Of a stretch of 32,779 bases of DNA, positions 7,769 to 15,496 are shown piece by piece. The stretch lies in NCBI GenBank assembly GCA_019745575.1, contig JAIETA010000097.1, positions 1 to 32,779 of the forward strand. The letters are read 5' to 3'. Position numbers and translations under genes: made by a program. The notes under the pieces are model-generated. The model saw only the letters and a list, made by a program, of their open reading frames with translations. It was not told the origin of the DNA and ran no database searches. Every line of letters starts with the position of its first letter. Within the stretch, counting starts at the first letter, position 1. The stretch comes from Reyranella sp. (lineage in GTDB: Bacteria > Pseudomonadota > Alphaproteobacteria > Reyranellales > Reyranellaceae).

Positions 7769-8323
7769 GTGAAGCGGGTCGCGCGTCCGATCACCGCCAG
7801 GTATCTGCAAAACGCCGCGACGTTCTATCTCGAGCGCTACCCCAGTACGGCGGAAGGCCTGCGCCGTGTCCTCAATCGGCGCGTGCGCCGGGCCGAGATG
7901 CTCGACGCGCCGGTGATGGAGAACGTCCAGCAGGCAATCGACGTCATCGTCGCCAGGTTCGTCGACGCCGGCGTGATCGACGACAAGGCGTTCGCCCAGA
8001 CCAAGGCGCGGGCGCTGCACCGTCGCGGCACCTCGAACCGGCTGACGCGCCAGAAACTCAAGATGGCCGGTGTCGTCGGTGCGGCGCTCGACGACGCCAT
8101 GGCCGGGCTCGACGTGGAACTGGACGTGACGCCGGCCCAGCGCGAGCTGCGCGCCGCGGCGGCGCTCGCGCGGCGACGGCGTCTCGGTCCGCATCGGCCG
8201 GCCAAGGACCGCAAGGACAATCGCCTCCGCGATCTCGCCACCCTGGCCCGCGCCGGATTCGCCTATGACGTCGCCCGCAAGGTGATCGACGCCGCCACCC
8301 CCGACGCGCTGGACGAAAGCTGA
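7769..8323 (+). CDS. recX: RecX-family regulatory protein
   Basis: 184 residues starting at GTG 7769, with GAGG at 7758-7761 seven nt upstream; the next methionine is at residue 44, inside the conserved part, so GTG is the start. The protein is rich in Arg and Lys and built of three-helix RecX repeats: ITARYLQNAATFYLERYPS, then FVDAGVIDDKAFAQTKARAL and a C-terminal DLATLARAGFAYDVARKVID. RecX binds RecA filaments and damps recombination and SOS activity. recA is not adjacent here; the gene instead overlaps the context of a HAD hydrolase (3-bp gap), an arrangement seen in other alphaproteobacteria as far as I recall. Identification rests on the overall pattern and is good but not certain. Confidence 0.83.
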   Translation: MKRVARPITARYLQNAATFYLERYPSTAEGLRRVLNRRVRRAEMLDAPVMENVQQAIDVIVARFVDAGVIDDKAFAQTKARALHRRGTSNRLTRQKLKMAGVVGAALDDAMAGLDVELDVTPAQRELRAAAALARRRRLGPHRPAKDRKDNRLRDLATLARAGFAYDVARKVIDAATPDALDES

Positions 8324-8344
8324 ACGCGCCGCCATGGTTCGGCC

Positions 8345-8695
8345 ATGACGATCACGATCTGGCACAATCCGCGCTGCAGCAAGTCGCGCCAGACGCTCGA
8401 CCTGCTGCGCGCGAAAGGCGCCGAGCCGGCGATCCGCGAGTATCTCAAGCAGCCACCCAGCAAGGCCGAGGTCGAGAAGCTGATCGATCTGGTCGGCGGT
8501 GTTCCGCACGATCTGGTGCGCGACGGCGAAGCCGAATTCGAGACGCTGGGAAAGAAGAAGACGGAGCTCGGCAAGGCCGAGATCGCCGCGGCGATCGCCC
8601 GTCACCCCATCCTGCTGCAGCGACCGATCGTGGTGGCCGGCGCGCGCGCCGCGATCGGCCGGCCGCCCGAGGCGGTGTTGCCGCTACTGCGCTAG
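8345..8695 (+). CDS. arsC: arsenate reductase, glutaredoxin-dependent ArsC family
   Basis: 116 residues with thioredoxin-like ArsC features: catalytic Cys11 in WHNPRCSKSRQTL, and the three arginines that hold arsenate in the E. coli R773 enzyme at matching places, Arg59 (DLVRDG), Arg93 (LQRPIVV) and Arg106 (AIGRPPEAVL). It lacks the ~20-residue C-terminal tail of the plasmid enzyme, as chromosomal versions often do. The expected reaction is glutathione/glutaredoxin-dependent reduction of arsenate to arsenite in the cytosol. No arsB, acr3 or arsR is nearby, so this solitary copy may have another thiol-redox role. The ribosome-binding site is weak. The cyclase gene starts 4 bp after its stop. 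Confidence 0.88.
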   Translation: MTITIWHNPRCSKSRQTLDLLRAKGAEPAIREYLKQPPSKAEVEKLIDLVGGVPHDLVRDGEAEFETLGKKKTELGKAEIAAAIARHPILLQRPIVVAGARAAIGRPPEAVLPLLR

Positions 8696-8699
8696 CACC

Positions 8700-10367
8700 A
8701 TGACCGGACGGATCCGTCTCTGGTCGGGCTACGTTCTTTTCTTCTACGTCACCACGCATCTGCTCAATCACGCCCTCGGGCTGATTTCGCTGCGCGTGCT
8801 CGAGGCGGGCCGGACCTGGTTCGTCTTCATCTGGCACAATCCGATCGGCCAGACCGTTCTCTACGGCGCGCTGCTCACGCATTTTTTCCTGGCGTTGTGG
8901 TCGCTCTACCGGCGGCGCACGCTCAGACTGTCGCGCTGGGAATGGGCCCAGTGGATTTTGGGCGCGTCGATCGTGCCGCTCGGCACCCTGCATGTCGTCG
9001 GCACGCGCCTCGCCCATGAACTCTACGACGTTCAGGCCGGCTATCCCTGGGTGCTCGGCTCCCTGCTGGTCAGCGACTGGACGGCCACCGTGCGGCAGTT
9101 CTCGCTGCCCCTCGTCGTCTGGCTGCATGCCTGCATCGGCCTGCACTTCGCCTGGCGCCTGCGGCCGTGGTACCGCCGGTGGCTGCCGGTGCTCTATGCC
9201 GGCGCGCTGCTCGTGCCGATCGCCGGAATCGCGGGGGCGGGAATTGCGCTGCGCGACGTGGCCGAGTTCGCGCAGCGGCCGGGCTTCCTGGAAGAGCTTT
9301 TCGCCCGCGCCCGGGTGCCGACGGCGGACCAGATCGCGACCCTTTACTCCATCTCCTACGCGCTCCAGTTCACCGCACTCGGTCTGCTGGCCGCGCTGCT
9401 GGTGGCGCGACCGCTGCGCACCCTGTGGGAGCGCCGCGCCGGCGTCGTCCACCTGAGCTATGGCGACCGCCGGACGGTCTCCCACGCCACCGGCCTCACC
9501 GTCCTGGAAATGAGTCGCAGCGCGGGCATTCCGCATGCCTCGGTCTGCGGCGGCCGCGGGCGCTGCTCGACCTGCCGCATCCGGGTCGGCGGCGAGGACC
9601 GCGGCAAGCTCCTGCCGCCGTCGCCCGAGGAGCAGAAGGTGCTGTCGCGCGTCGGCGCCCCGGAGAACGTCCGCCTCGCCTGCCAGTTGAGACCGCCGCC
9701 CGGCCGCTATCGCGTGACGCCACTGCTGCCGGCATCCGCCGGCCCGGTCGAGGCCTATCGCCGCCAGCCCCTGGCGCACGGCGGCGAACGCTATGTCGCC
9801 ATTCTTTTTGCCGACCTGCGCGGCTTCACCTCGATTTCGGAGGGCAAGCTGCCCTACGACGTGGTGTTCCTTCTCAACCGCTATTTCCGCGCCACGGGCC
9901 AGGCGATCGAGGCCGCCGGCGGACGGGTCGACAAGTTCATCGGCGACGGCGTGATGGCGATCTTCGGCCTCAACGACGACCCCCAAGCGGCCTGTCGTCA
10001 GGCGCTCGATGCGGCGCGGCGCATGGCGCTGGCACTCGACGATCTCAACGAGGCGTTGTCGGGCGATCTCGACCTGCCGCTGCGCATCGGCATCGGCCTG
10101 CATGCCGGATCGGCGATCGTGGGCGAAATGGGCTATGAACGCGCCGCCCAGATCACGGCGATCGGCGACACGGTCAACACGGCAAGCCGTCTCGAGGCGC
10201 TGACCAAGGAGCTCGCCGTCGAACTGGTGGTTTCCGAGGAGCTGCTCGACCGGGCCGGCATCGACCTGCCGGCCGCGCCGCGCCACGATGTCGAGATCCG
10301 CGGGCGCCAGGGCCGGCTTGCCGTACGGGCCTTCAAGAAGGCCGTCGATCTCACGGCAATGTCATAA
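8700..10367 (+). CDS. membrane adenylate cyclase with cytochrome-b-like anchor and 2Fe-2S domain (CyaC-like)
   Basis: 555 residues from ATG 8700. Residues 1-240: about six membrane helices with histidines suited to heme ligation (His20/His24, His61, His98, His143/His149), like the diheme-b anchor of succinate:quinone oxidoreductases. Residues 250-345: a plant-type ferredoxin domain with Cys283, Cys289, Cys292 and Cys328 (CGGRGRCSTC ... LACQL). Residues 362-548: a class III nucleotide cyclase with metal Asp372 (FADLRGF) and Asp416 (IGDG), Lys412 for adenine recognition, and Asn493/Arg497 (DTVNTASR) for the transition state. All catalytic residues are present, so ATP to cAMP is expected. The same architecture in Sinorhizobium meliloti CyaC is a quinone-responsive diheme-b, iron-sulfur cyclase. 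It follows arsC by 4 bp. Confidence 0.93.
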   Translation: MTGRIRLWSGYVLFFYVTTHLLNHALGLISLRVLEAGRTWFVFIWHNPIGQTVLYGALLTHFFLALWSLYRRRTLRLSRWEWAQWILGASIVPLGTLHVVGTRLAHELYDVQAGYPWVLGSLLVSDWTATVRQFSLPLVVWLHACIGLHFAWRLRPWYRRWLPVLYAGALLVPIAGIAGAGIALRDVAEFAQRPGFLEELFARARVPTADQIATLYSISYALQFTALGLLAALLVARPLRTLWERRAGVVHLSYGDRRTVSHATGLTVLEMSRSAGIPHASVCGGRGRCSTCRIRVGGEDRGKLLPPSPEEQKVLSRVGAPENVRLACQLRPPPGRYRVTPLLPASAGPVEAYRRQPLAHGGERYVAILFADLRGFTSISEGKLPYDVVFLLNRYFRATGQAIEAAGGRVDKFIGDGVMAIFGLNDDPQAACRQALDAARRMALALDDLNEALSGDLDLPLRIGIGLHAGSAIVGEMGYERAAQITAIGDTVNTASRLEALTKELAVELVVSEELLDRAGIDLPAAPRHDVEIRGRQGRLAVRAFKKAVDLTAMS

Positions 10368-10426
10368 TTTTTTTCGTTGCCGGCCCCGCGATCCGGGTAA
10401 CAATCCCGGCCATCAGGAGGTGCACC

Positions 10427-10924
10427 ATGCGCTCTACCGCTTTTGTCATTCTCGCCGCCGTTACGCTTGGCGCCACGCTCGGTTCTCCGTCGACCGTATT
10501 TGCCGCCGGCGGCGGCGGTGGCGCGTCGGAGCAGCCGGCAGCCAAGCCGGCCGACCCCAACTTCACGCGCGCCAAGGCGATGATCGAAGCCAAGGACTAT
10601 GCCGGCTCGCTGCCGCTCTTGCAGCAGGTGGTCGCCAAGGATCCAAAGAATGCCGACGCCTACAATCTGATGGGCTTCGCCACCCGCAAGTCGGGCAATC
10701 CCGCCGGCTCGCTGCAGTACTACCAGCAGGCGCTGGCCATCGATCCGCGCCACATCGGCGCGCACGAGTATATCGGCGAGGCCTATCTGATGCTCGATCA
10801 GCTGGCCCAGGCCGAGCAGCATCTGGCCCGGCTTGACTCGCTCTGCGTCTTCGGCTGCGCCGAGTACCGCATGCTCAAGGCGGCGGTCGCCAACTACAAG
10901 GCCGGCCGCAAGCCGACCAACTGA
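10427..10924 (+). CDS. exported tetratricopeptide-repeat protein
   Basis: 165 residues, start ATG 10427 with AGGAGG at 10415-10420. Residues 1-26 are a signal peptide (MRSTAFVILAAVTLGATLG..., cleavage near FAA), followed by a glycine- and alanine-rich linker. At least two TPR units follow: DYAGSLPLLQQVVAKDPKNA and AYNLMGFATRKSGNPAGSL, then LQYYQQALAIDPRHIGAHE. Two cysteines close together near the end (CVFGC, about 140-144) could form a disulfide. TPRs are protein-interaction scaffolds; the partner is unknown and the location is periplasmic. It is separated from the cyclase by 59 bp and from the oxidoreductase by 130 bp, so it may be its own transcript. Confidence 0.87.
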   Translation: MRSTAFVILAAVTLGATLGSPSTVFAAGGGGGASEQPAAKPADPNFTRAKAMIEAKDYAGSLPLLQQVVAKDPKNADAYNLMGFATRKSGNPAGSLQYYQQALAIDPRHIGAHEYIGEAYLMLDQLAQAEQHLARLDSLCVFGCAEYRMLKAAVANYKAGRKPTN

Positions 10925-10953
10925 CAGGCCGCCGCGGCCAGCGAAATAAGGAT

Positions 10954-10983
10954 CGGCGGGAGCCTTCGCGGCCTTTCCCGCCG
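10954..10983 (+). terminator. stem-loop after the TPR gene
   Basis: CGGCGGGA (10954-10961) pairs perfectly with TCCCGCCG (10976-10983). The loop contains a further GCC/GGC pairing, giving a stem of about 11 bp with a small bulge. No T tract follows, so it may be a factor-assisted end or simply a structured spacer. Confidence 0.4.
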
Positions 10984-11011
10984 GCGGGCCGGCCCGCTAT
11001 GCTGCCGGCGG

Positions 11012-11027
11012 ATAAACGTCCGTTTAT
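11012..11027. promoter_or_regulatory. palindromic candidate operator upstream of the indolepyruvate oxidoreductase
   Basis: ATAAACG-TC-CGTTTAT is a perfect 7-bp inverted repeat with a 2-bp spacer, 27 bp before the start codon. The flanks (GGCGG and GCCGCC) extend the symmetry with one unpaired base. Its AT content stands out from GC-rich surroundings. Size and symmetry fit a TetR- or MarR-type site; a TATGCT at 10998-11003 just upstream could be the -10. Confidence 0.45.
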
Positions 11028-11054
11028 GCCGCCGTCATCGGAGGGCCTTCCGCG

Positions 11055-14000
11055 ATGAGCACTGCCGTCACTCCCGTCCCGCTCGTTTTCGGCGACTACG
11101 CGCTGGAAGACCGCTATCGCCTGGACAAGGGCCGCGTCTATCTCACCGGCATCCAGGCGCTGGTGCGCCTGCCGATGATGCAGCGCCAGCGCGACCTCGC
11201 GGCCGGCCTCAACACCGGCGGCTTCATCTCAGGCTATCGCGGCTCGCCCCTCGGCATGTACGACAACGCGCTTTGGACGGCCAAGCGCTACCTCAAGGAA
11301 AACAACATCCACTTCCAGCCCGGCCTCAACGAGGACCTGGCGGCAACGTCGGTATGGGGCACCCAGCAGGTCAACCTGTTCCCCGGCGCCACCGTCGATG
11401 GCGTGTTCTCCATCTGGTACGGCAAGGGCCCGGGCGTCGACCGCTCGATGGACGTGCTGAAGCACGGCAACGCCGCCGGCACCTCGCCACACGGCGGCGT
11501 CATCGCGCTGGCGGGCGACGACCATGGCTGCCAGTCCTCGACCTTGCCGCATCAGAGCGAGCAGGTGTTCGCTGCCGCCATGATCCCGGTCGTCAATCCG
11601 GCGACGGTCCAGGAGTATCTCGACTTCGGCATCCTGGGCTTTGCGCTGTCGCGCTATTCCGGCTGCTGGGTCGGCTTCAAGGCGATCTCCGAGACGGTCG
11701 AGTCGGGCGCCTCGGTCTGGGTCGATCCGGAGCGCATCAGGATCGTGCTGCCGACCGACTTCCAGCTGCCGCCCGGCGGCCTCGGCATCCGCAATCCCGA
11801 CCCGCCGCTCGAGGCCGAGCGCCGCCTGCATGGCCCGAAAATGGCAGCGGTCAACGCCTTCGTGCGCGCCAACGGCTTCGACAAGACGGTGATCGATCCA
11901 CCGCGCGCGCGCATCGGCATCATGACCACCGGCAAGGCCTATCTCGACACGCGCCAGGCGCTGGAGGATCTCGGCATCAGCGACGAGCGCGCCCGGGCGC
12001 TCGGCATCCGCCTCTACAAGGTGGGCGTCACCTGGCCGCTGGAGCCCGAAGGCGCCAGGCGCTTCGCCCACGGCCTCGAGGAGGTGATCGTCGTCGAGGA
12101 GAAGCGTTCCAATCTGGAAGACCAGCTCGTCCGCCTGCTCTACAACCTGCCGGCCGGCGAGCGTCCGCTGGTCATCGGCAAGACCGACGAGAGCGGTCGC
12201 ATCATTTTCCCGAGCGAAGGCGAACTCACCCCGACCGGCGTCGCCATGGTGATCGCCGGGCGCCTCATGAAGCATGGCGGCGAGTCGCCCGAACTGCAGC
12301 AGCGCCTCGCCCGTCTCGAGGCGAAGGAGAAGCTCCTGAACGCGCCGCCGCCCAAGGTGGCGCGCACGCCGTTCTTCTGCTCGGGCTGCCCGCACAACAC
12401 CTCGACCAAGGTGCCGGAGGGCAGCCGCGCCATGGCCGGCATCGGCTGCCACGGCATGGCGATCTGGATGCCGGAGCGGCGCACGGCGCTCATCAGCCAC
12501 ATGGGCGGCGAGGGCGTCGCCTGGATCGGCCAGGCGCCATTCACGTCGGACAAGCACATCTTCCAGAATCTCGGCGACGGCACCTACTACCATTCCGGCC
12601 TGATGGCGATCCGCCAGGCCGCCGCCGCCGGCGTCAACATCACCTATAAAATCCTGTTCAACGACGCCGTCGCCATGACCGGCGGCCAGCCGCACGACGG
12701 GCCACTGAACGTGCCGGAGATCACCAAGCAGGTGGCGGCCGAGGGCGCCCGGCGCGTCGTCGTGGTGACCGACGAGCCCGACAAGTACGGCATGAATCCC
12801 GGCTTCGCCGCGGGCGTGACAGTCCGCCATCGCGACGAGCTCGACGCCGTCCAGCGCGAGCTACGCGAGATTCCCGGCCTCACCGTCCTGGTCTACGACC
12901 AGACCTGCGCCGCCGAGAAGCGCCGCCGCCGCAAGCGCGGCACCTTCCCCGATCCCGCCAAGCGCGTGTTCATCAACGACTCGGTGTGCGAGGGCTGCGG
13001 CGACTGCTCGGAGAAGAGCAACTGCGTGTCGGTGAAGCCGCTCGAGACCGAGCTCGGCCGCAAGCGGCAGATCGATCAGAGCAACTGCAACAAGGACTTC
13101 TCCTGCGTCAACGGCTTCTGCCCGAGCTTCGTGTCGGTGCACGGCGGCGCGGTGCGCAAGGCCGGCCGGCCGCAGCTTAAGGCGGTGCAGGACGATCCGT
13201 TCGCCGCGCTGCCGATGCCGACGCTGCGACCGCTCAGCGAGTCCTACGGCATCCTGGTGACCGGCATCGGCGGCACCGGCGTGATCACCGTCGGCGCGCT
13301 GATCGGCATGGCGGCCCACCTCGAGGGCAAGGGCTGCACCGTTCTCGACTTCACGGGCCTGGCGCAAAAGAACGGCGCGGTGATGAGCCACGTCCGCCTG
13401 GCACCCAGGCCGGAGGACTTGCATGCCGTGCGCATCGCGGCCGGCGGCGCCAACCTGGTGCTGGGCTGCGACATGGTGGTGGCTGCCGCGCCGGCGGCGC
13501 TGTCGCGCATCGAGCAGGGCGTGACGCGGGCAGTGATCAACGGCCATGTCCAGCCGGTCGCCGCCTTCGTCATGAACGGCGACATGGATCTCGGCGCCGA
13601 GGCCATGATGAAGTCGATCCGCGATGCCGCGGGCGAGGAGGCGACGTCGTTCGTCGACGGCACCGGCCTTGCCACCGCGATCCTGGGCGACTCGATCGCC
13701 ACCAACCTCTTCATGCTGGGCTACGCCTGGCAGAAGGGCCTGGTGCCGCTGTCGCTCGACGCGCTGATGCGGGCCATCGAGCTGAACGGCGTGGCGGTCG
13801 AGTCGAGCAAGCGCACCTTCGACTGGGGCCGGCTCGCCGCTCACAATCTCGCGGCGGTGCAGGCCGCCGCCCGGCCGACGCTGCGCGTCGAGAAGCCGGT
13901 GGCGCGGACGCTCTCGGAGATCGTTGCCAAGCGGGTCGAGCTTCTGACCGCCTACCAGGACCAGGCCTACGCCGAGCGCTATCGCGCCTTCGTCGACAAG

Positions 14001-14567
14001 GTGGCGGCGGCCGAGAAGGAAAAGGCGCGCGGCCGCGGCGGCCTCGCCGAGGCGGTCGCCAGGTCGCTCTACAAGCTGATGGCCTACAAGGACGAGTACG
14101 AGGTCGGCCGCCTCTACAGCGACGGCGAGTTCCTGAAGAAGCTGGGGGCGCAGTTCGAGGGCGACTACAAGCTCACCTTCCATCTCGCGCCGCCGCTGCT
14201 GGCCGACCGCGATCCCACGACCGGCCAGCTCAAGAAGCGCGAGTATGGCGGCTGGGTGATGCCGCTGTTCCGCCTGCTCGCCTCGATGAAGCGCCTGCGC
14301 GGCGGCAGGTTCGACATCTTCGGCTATACCGCGGAGCGCCGCATGGAGCGGCGGCTGATCGGCGAGTACCAGACCACGATCGAGACGCTGCTCGCCACGC
14401 TCGACCACAACAACCACGGGCTTGCCGTGCAGATCGCGTCGCTGCCGGAAACCATGCGTGGCTTCGGCCACGTCAAGGAGAAGAACGTCGCCTCCGCCCG
14501 GGAACGCGAGGCAAGCCTGCTCGCCGCCTACCGGCAGCCGGCCTCACAGGCGGTCGCCGCCGAGTAG
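11055..14567 (+). CDS. indolepyruvate:ferredoxin oxidoreductase, fused alpha/beta type
   Basis: 1170 residues, typical for the single-chain proteobacterial enzyme joining IorA and IorB. Order of parts: pyrimidine-binding domain (GYRGSPLGMYDNALW near residue 57), a transketolase-like C-terminal region, the thiamine-diphosphate-binding half with FFCSGCPHNTS (about 440) and GIGCHGM, a cysteine-rich iron-sulfur segment VCEGCGDCSEKSNC (about 643-656), and the gamma domain with GIGGTGVITVGAL (about 735). The expected reaction is CoA-dependent oxidative decarboxylation of aryl pyruvates (indole-, phenylpyruvate) to acyl-CoA with reduction of ferredoxin, in the cytosol. The ribosome-binding site is GGAGG at 11040-11044. 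A palindrome at 11012-11027 may regulate it. No other amino-acid-degradation gene is adjacent. Confidence 0.95.
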   Translation: MSTAVTPVPLVFGDYALEDRYRLDKGRVYLTGIQALVRLPMMQRQRDLAAGLNTGGFISGYRGSPLGMYDNALWTAKRYLKENNIHFQPGLNEDLAATSVWGTQQVNLFPGATVDGVFSIWYGKGPGVDRSMDVLKHGNAAGTSPHGGVIALAGDDHGCQSSTLPHQSEQVFAAAMIPVVNPATVQEYLDFGILGFALSRYSGCWVGFKAISETVESGASVWVDPERIRIVLPTDFQLPPGGLGIRNPDPPLEAERRLHGPKMAAVNAFVRANGFDKTVIDPPRARIGIMTTGKAYLDTRQALEDLGISDERARALGIRLYKVGVTWPLEPEGARRFAHGLEEVIVVEEKRSNLEDQLVRLLYNLPAGERPLVIGKTDESGRIIFPSEGELTPTGVAMVIAGRLMKHGGESPELQQRLARLEAKEKLLNAPPPKVARTPFFCSGCPHNTSTKVPEGSRAMAGIGCHGMAIWMPERRTALISHMGGEGVAWIGQAPFTSDKHIFQNLGDGTYYHSGLMAIRQAAAAGVNITYKILFNDAVAMTGGQPHDGPLNVPEITKQVAAEGARRVVVVTDEPDKYGMNPGFAAGVTVRHRDELDAVQRELREIPGLTVLVYDQTCAAEKRRRRKRGTFPDPAKRVFINDSVCEGCGDCSEKSNCVSVKPLETELGRKRQIDQSNCNKDFSCVNGFCPSFVSVHGGAVRKAGRPQLKAVQDDPFAALPMPTLRPLSESYGILVTGIGGTGVITVGALIGMAAHLEGKGCTVLDFTGLAQKNGAVMSHVRLAPRPEDLHAVRIAAGGANLVLGCDMVVAAAPAALSRIEQGVTRAVINGHVQPVAAFVMNGDMDLGAEAMMKSIRDAAGEEATSFVDGTGLATAILGDSIATNLFMLGYAWQKGLVPLSLDALMRAIELNGVAVESSKRTFDWGRLAAHNLAAVQAAARPTLRVEKPVARTLSEIVAKRVELLTAYQDQAYAERYRAFVDKVAAAEKEKARGRGGLAEAVARSLYKLMAYKDEYEVGRLYSDGEFLKKLGAQFEGDYKLTFHLAPPLLADRDPTTGQLKKREYGGWVMPLFRLLASMKRLRGGRFDIFGYTAERRMERRLIGEYQTTIETLLATLDHNNHGLAVQIASLPETMRGFGHVKEKNVASAREREASLLAAYRQPASQAVAAE

Positions 14568-14585
14568 CGCCCACCGCACGTAGAA

Positions 14586-14636
14586 CGGGACGCCCGCACT
14601 CCCGAATGGGGTTGGGGAGGAAGCGAGGGCGTCCCG
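14586..14636. other. two-step stem-loop between convergent genes
   Basis: CGGGACGCCC (14586-14595) pairs perfectly with GGGCGTCCCG (14627-14636). Inside the loop CTCCC (14599-14603) pairs with GGGAG (14615-14619). The structure lies in the 186-bp gap between the oxidoreductase stop (14567) and the yqgE stop (14754). No T tract follows on either strand. The rest of the gap contains a small GATTGT-AAGC-ACAATC hairpin at 14706-14721 and no gene that I can see. Confidence 0.4.
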
Positions 14637-14753
14637 GGTACGCGTGCGCGCCGCGAAGGGAGGGATGCAGCCGCGCAGTTTCGGCTATAGGCCGGTTCGC
14701 CTGGGGATTGTAAGCACAATCTGGGGTGGCAATCCGCACACAGGCTGCACCGT

Positions 14754-15353
14754 TCAGGCGCGGCCCGACTGGTGCGAGAAGGCGGCGAGATCGACGCGGC
14801 CGCCAATGCCGCCCTTGCGGCCGAGGCGATCGAGCGCGCGCTGCCACTTGGCGGCGAGATCGGCGTCGAACACCAGTTCGGCGTCGCCGTCGACCACCAG
14901 CCAGGCGTTGTCCTGCATTTCGAGGTCTAGCTGGCCGGGCGCCCAGCCGGAATGGCCGAGCGCCAGCCAGGCCTTCTTGGGGCCGCTGCCGCCCGCCATG
15001 TCCTTGAGGATCTCGAGCGAGGCGGTGAGCGCCATGCCGCCCTCGATCAGCAGCGTCTCCTCGCGCTTGTAGTCGGCCGAATGCAGGACGAGGCCGCGCG
15101 AGGTCTCGACCGGGCCGCCGAACAGCACCGGCTGCTGGGCGTCGGCCGGCGGCACGTCGATGCCGAGCTGCTTATAAACCTGGCCGAGCGGCAGGTCGTC
15201 GACGCTGTTGTTGACGATGATGCCGAGCGCGCCGTCGTCGTCGTGCTTGCAGAGAAAGACCACGCTCTTGCGGAAGCGCTCGTCCGGCATGGACGGCGCG
15301 GCCACCAGGAAGCGGCCGACCAACGAGGCGGCGGGGGAGCTGGGCCCGGTCAT
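14754..15353 (-). CDS. YqgE/AlgH family protein
   Basis: 199 residues from ATG 15351-15353. The family's signatures are clear: LVGRFLVAAPSMPDERFRKSV at the N-terminus, ALGIIVNNSVDDL, PVLFGGPVETSRGLVLHS, and LALGHSGWAPGQLDLEM followed by NAWLVVDGD near the C-terminus. YqgE/AlgH proteins are small cytosolic proteins of unsettled function, proposed to influence transcription (alginate control in Pseudomonas). It diverges from the peroxiredoxin across 143 bp. The same pairing of yqgE with a small thiol peroxidase may be only neighbourhood. Start choice rests on the conserved N-terminus; the ribosome-binding site is weak. Confidence 0.92.
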   Translation of the reverse strand: MTGPSSPAASLVGRFLVAAPSMPDERFRKSVVFLCKHDDDGALGIIVNNSVDDLPLGQVYKQLGIDVPPADAQQPVLFGGPVETSRGLVLHSADYKREETLLIEGGMALTASLEILKDMAGGSGPKKAWLALGHSGWAPGQLDLEMQDNAWLVVDGDAELVFDADLAAKWQRALDRLGRKGGIGGRVDLAAFSHQSGRA

Positions 15354-15460
15354 GATTCCATAGTCTCTCAAATTGATGGGGATTGTCCGGCCAAAGATCA
15401 AGACGCCGCCCCGCCATGGACAAACCGCCACCCCTCCCCTAGTTTCCGGCCGTCGAGGAA

Positions 15461-15475
15461 CGCCCCGACGGGGCG
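15461..15475 (+). other. leader hairpin before the peroxiredoxin
   Basis: CGCCCC-GAC-GGGGCG forms a 6-bp GC stem with a 3-nt loop, 7 nt upstream of the ribosome-binding site AAGGAG (15483-15488). It could affect translation or mRNA stability; no other support. Confidence 0.3.
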
Positions 15476-15496
15476 GCATTTCAAGGAGCGTCTAGA

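Noticed and set aside
12861..14471. A 536-codon minus-strand open frame opposite the indolepyruvate oxidoreductase
   Set aside because: Shadow frame: low-complexity Ala/Arg/Val/His content and no start signals.
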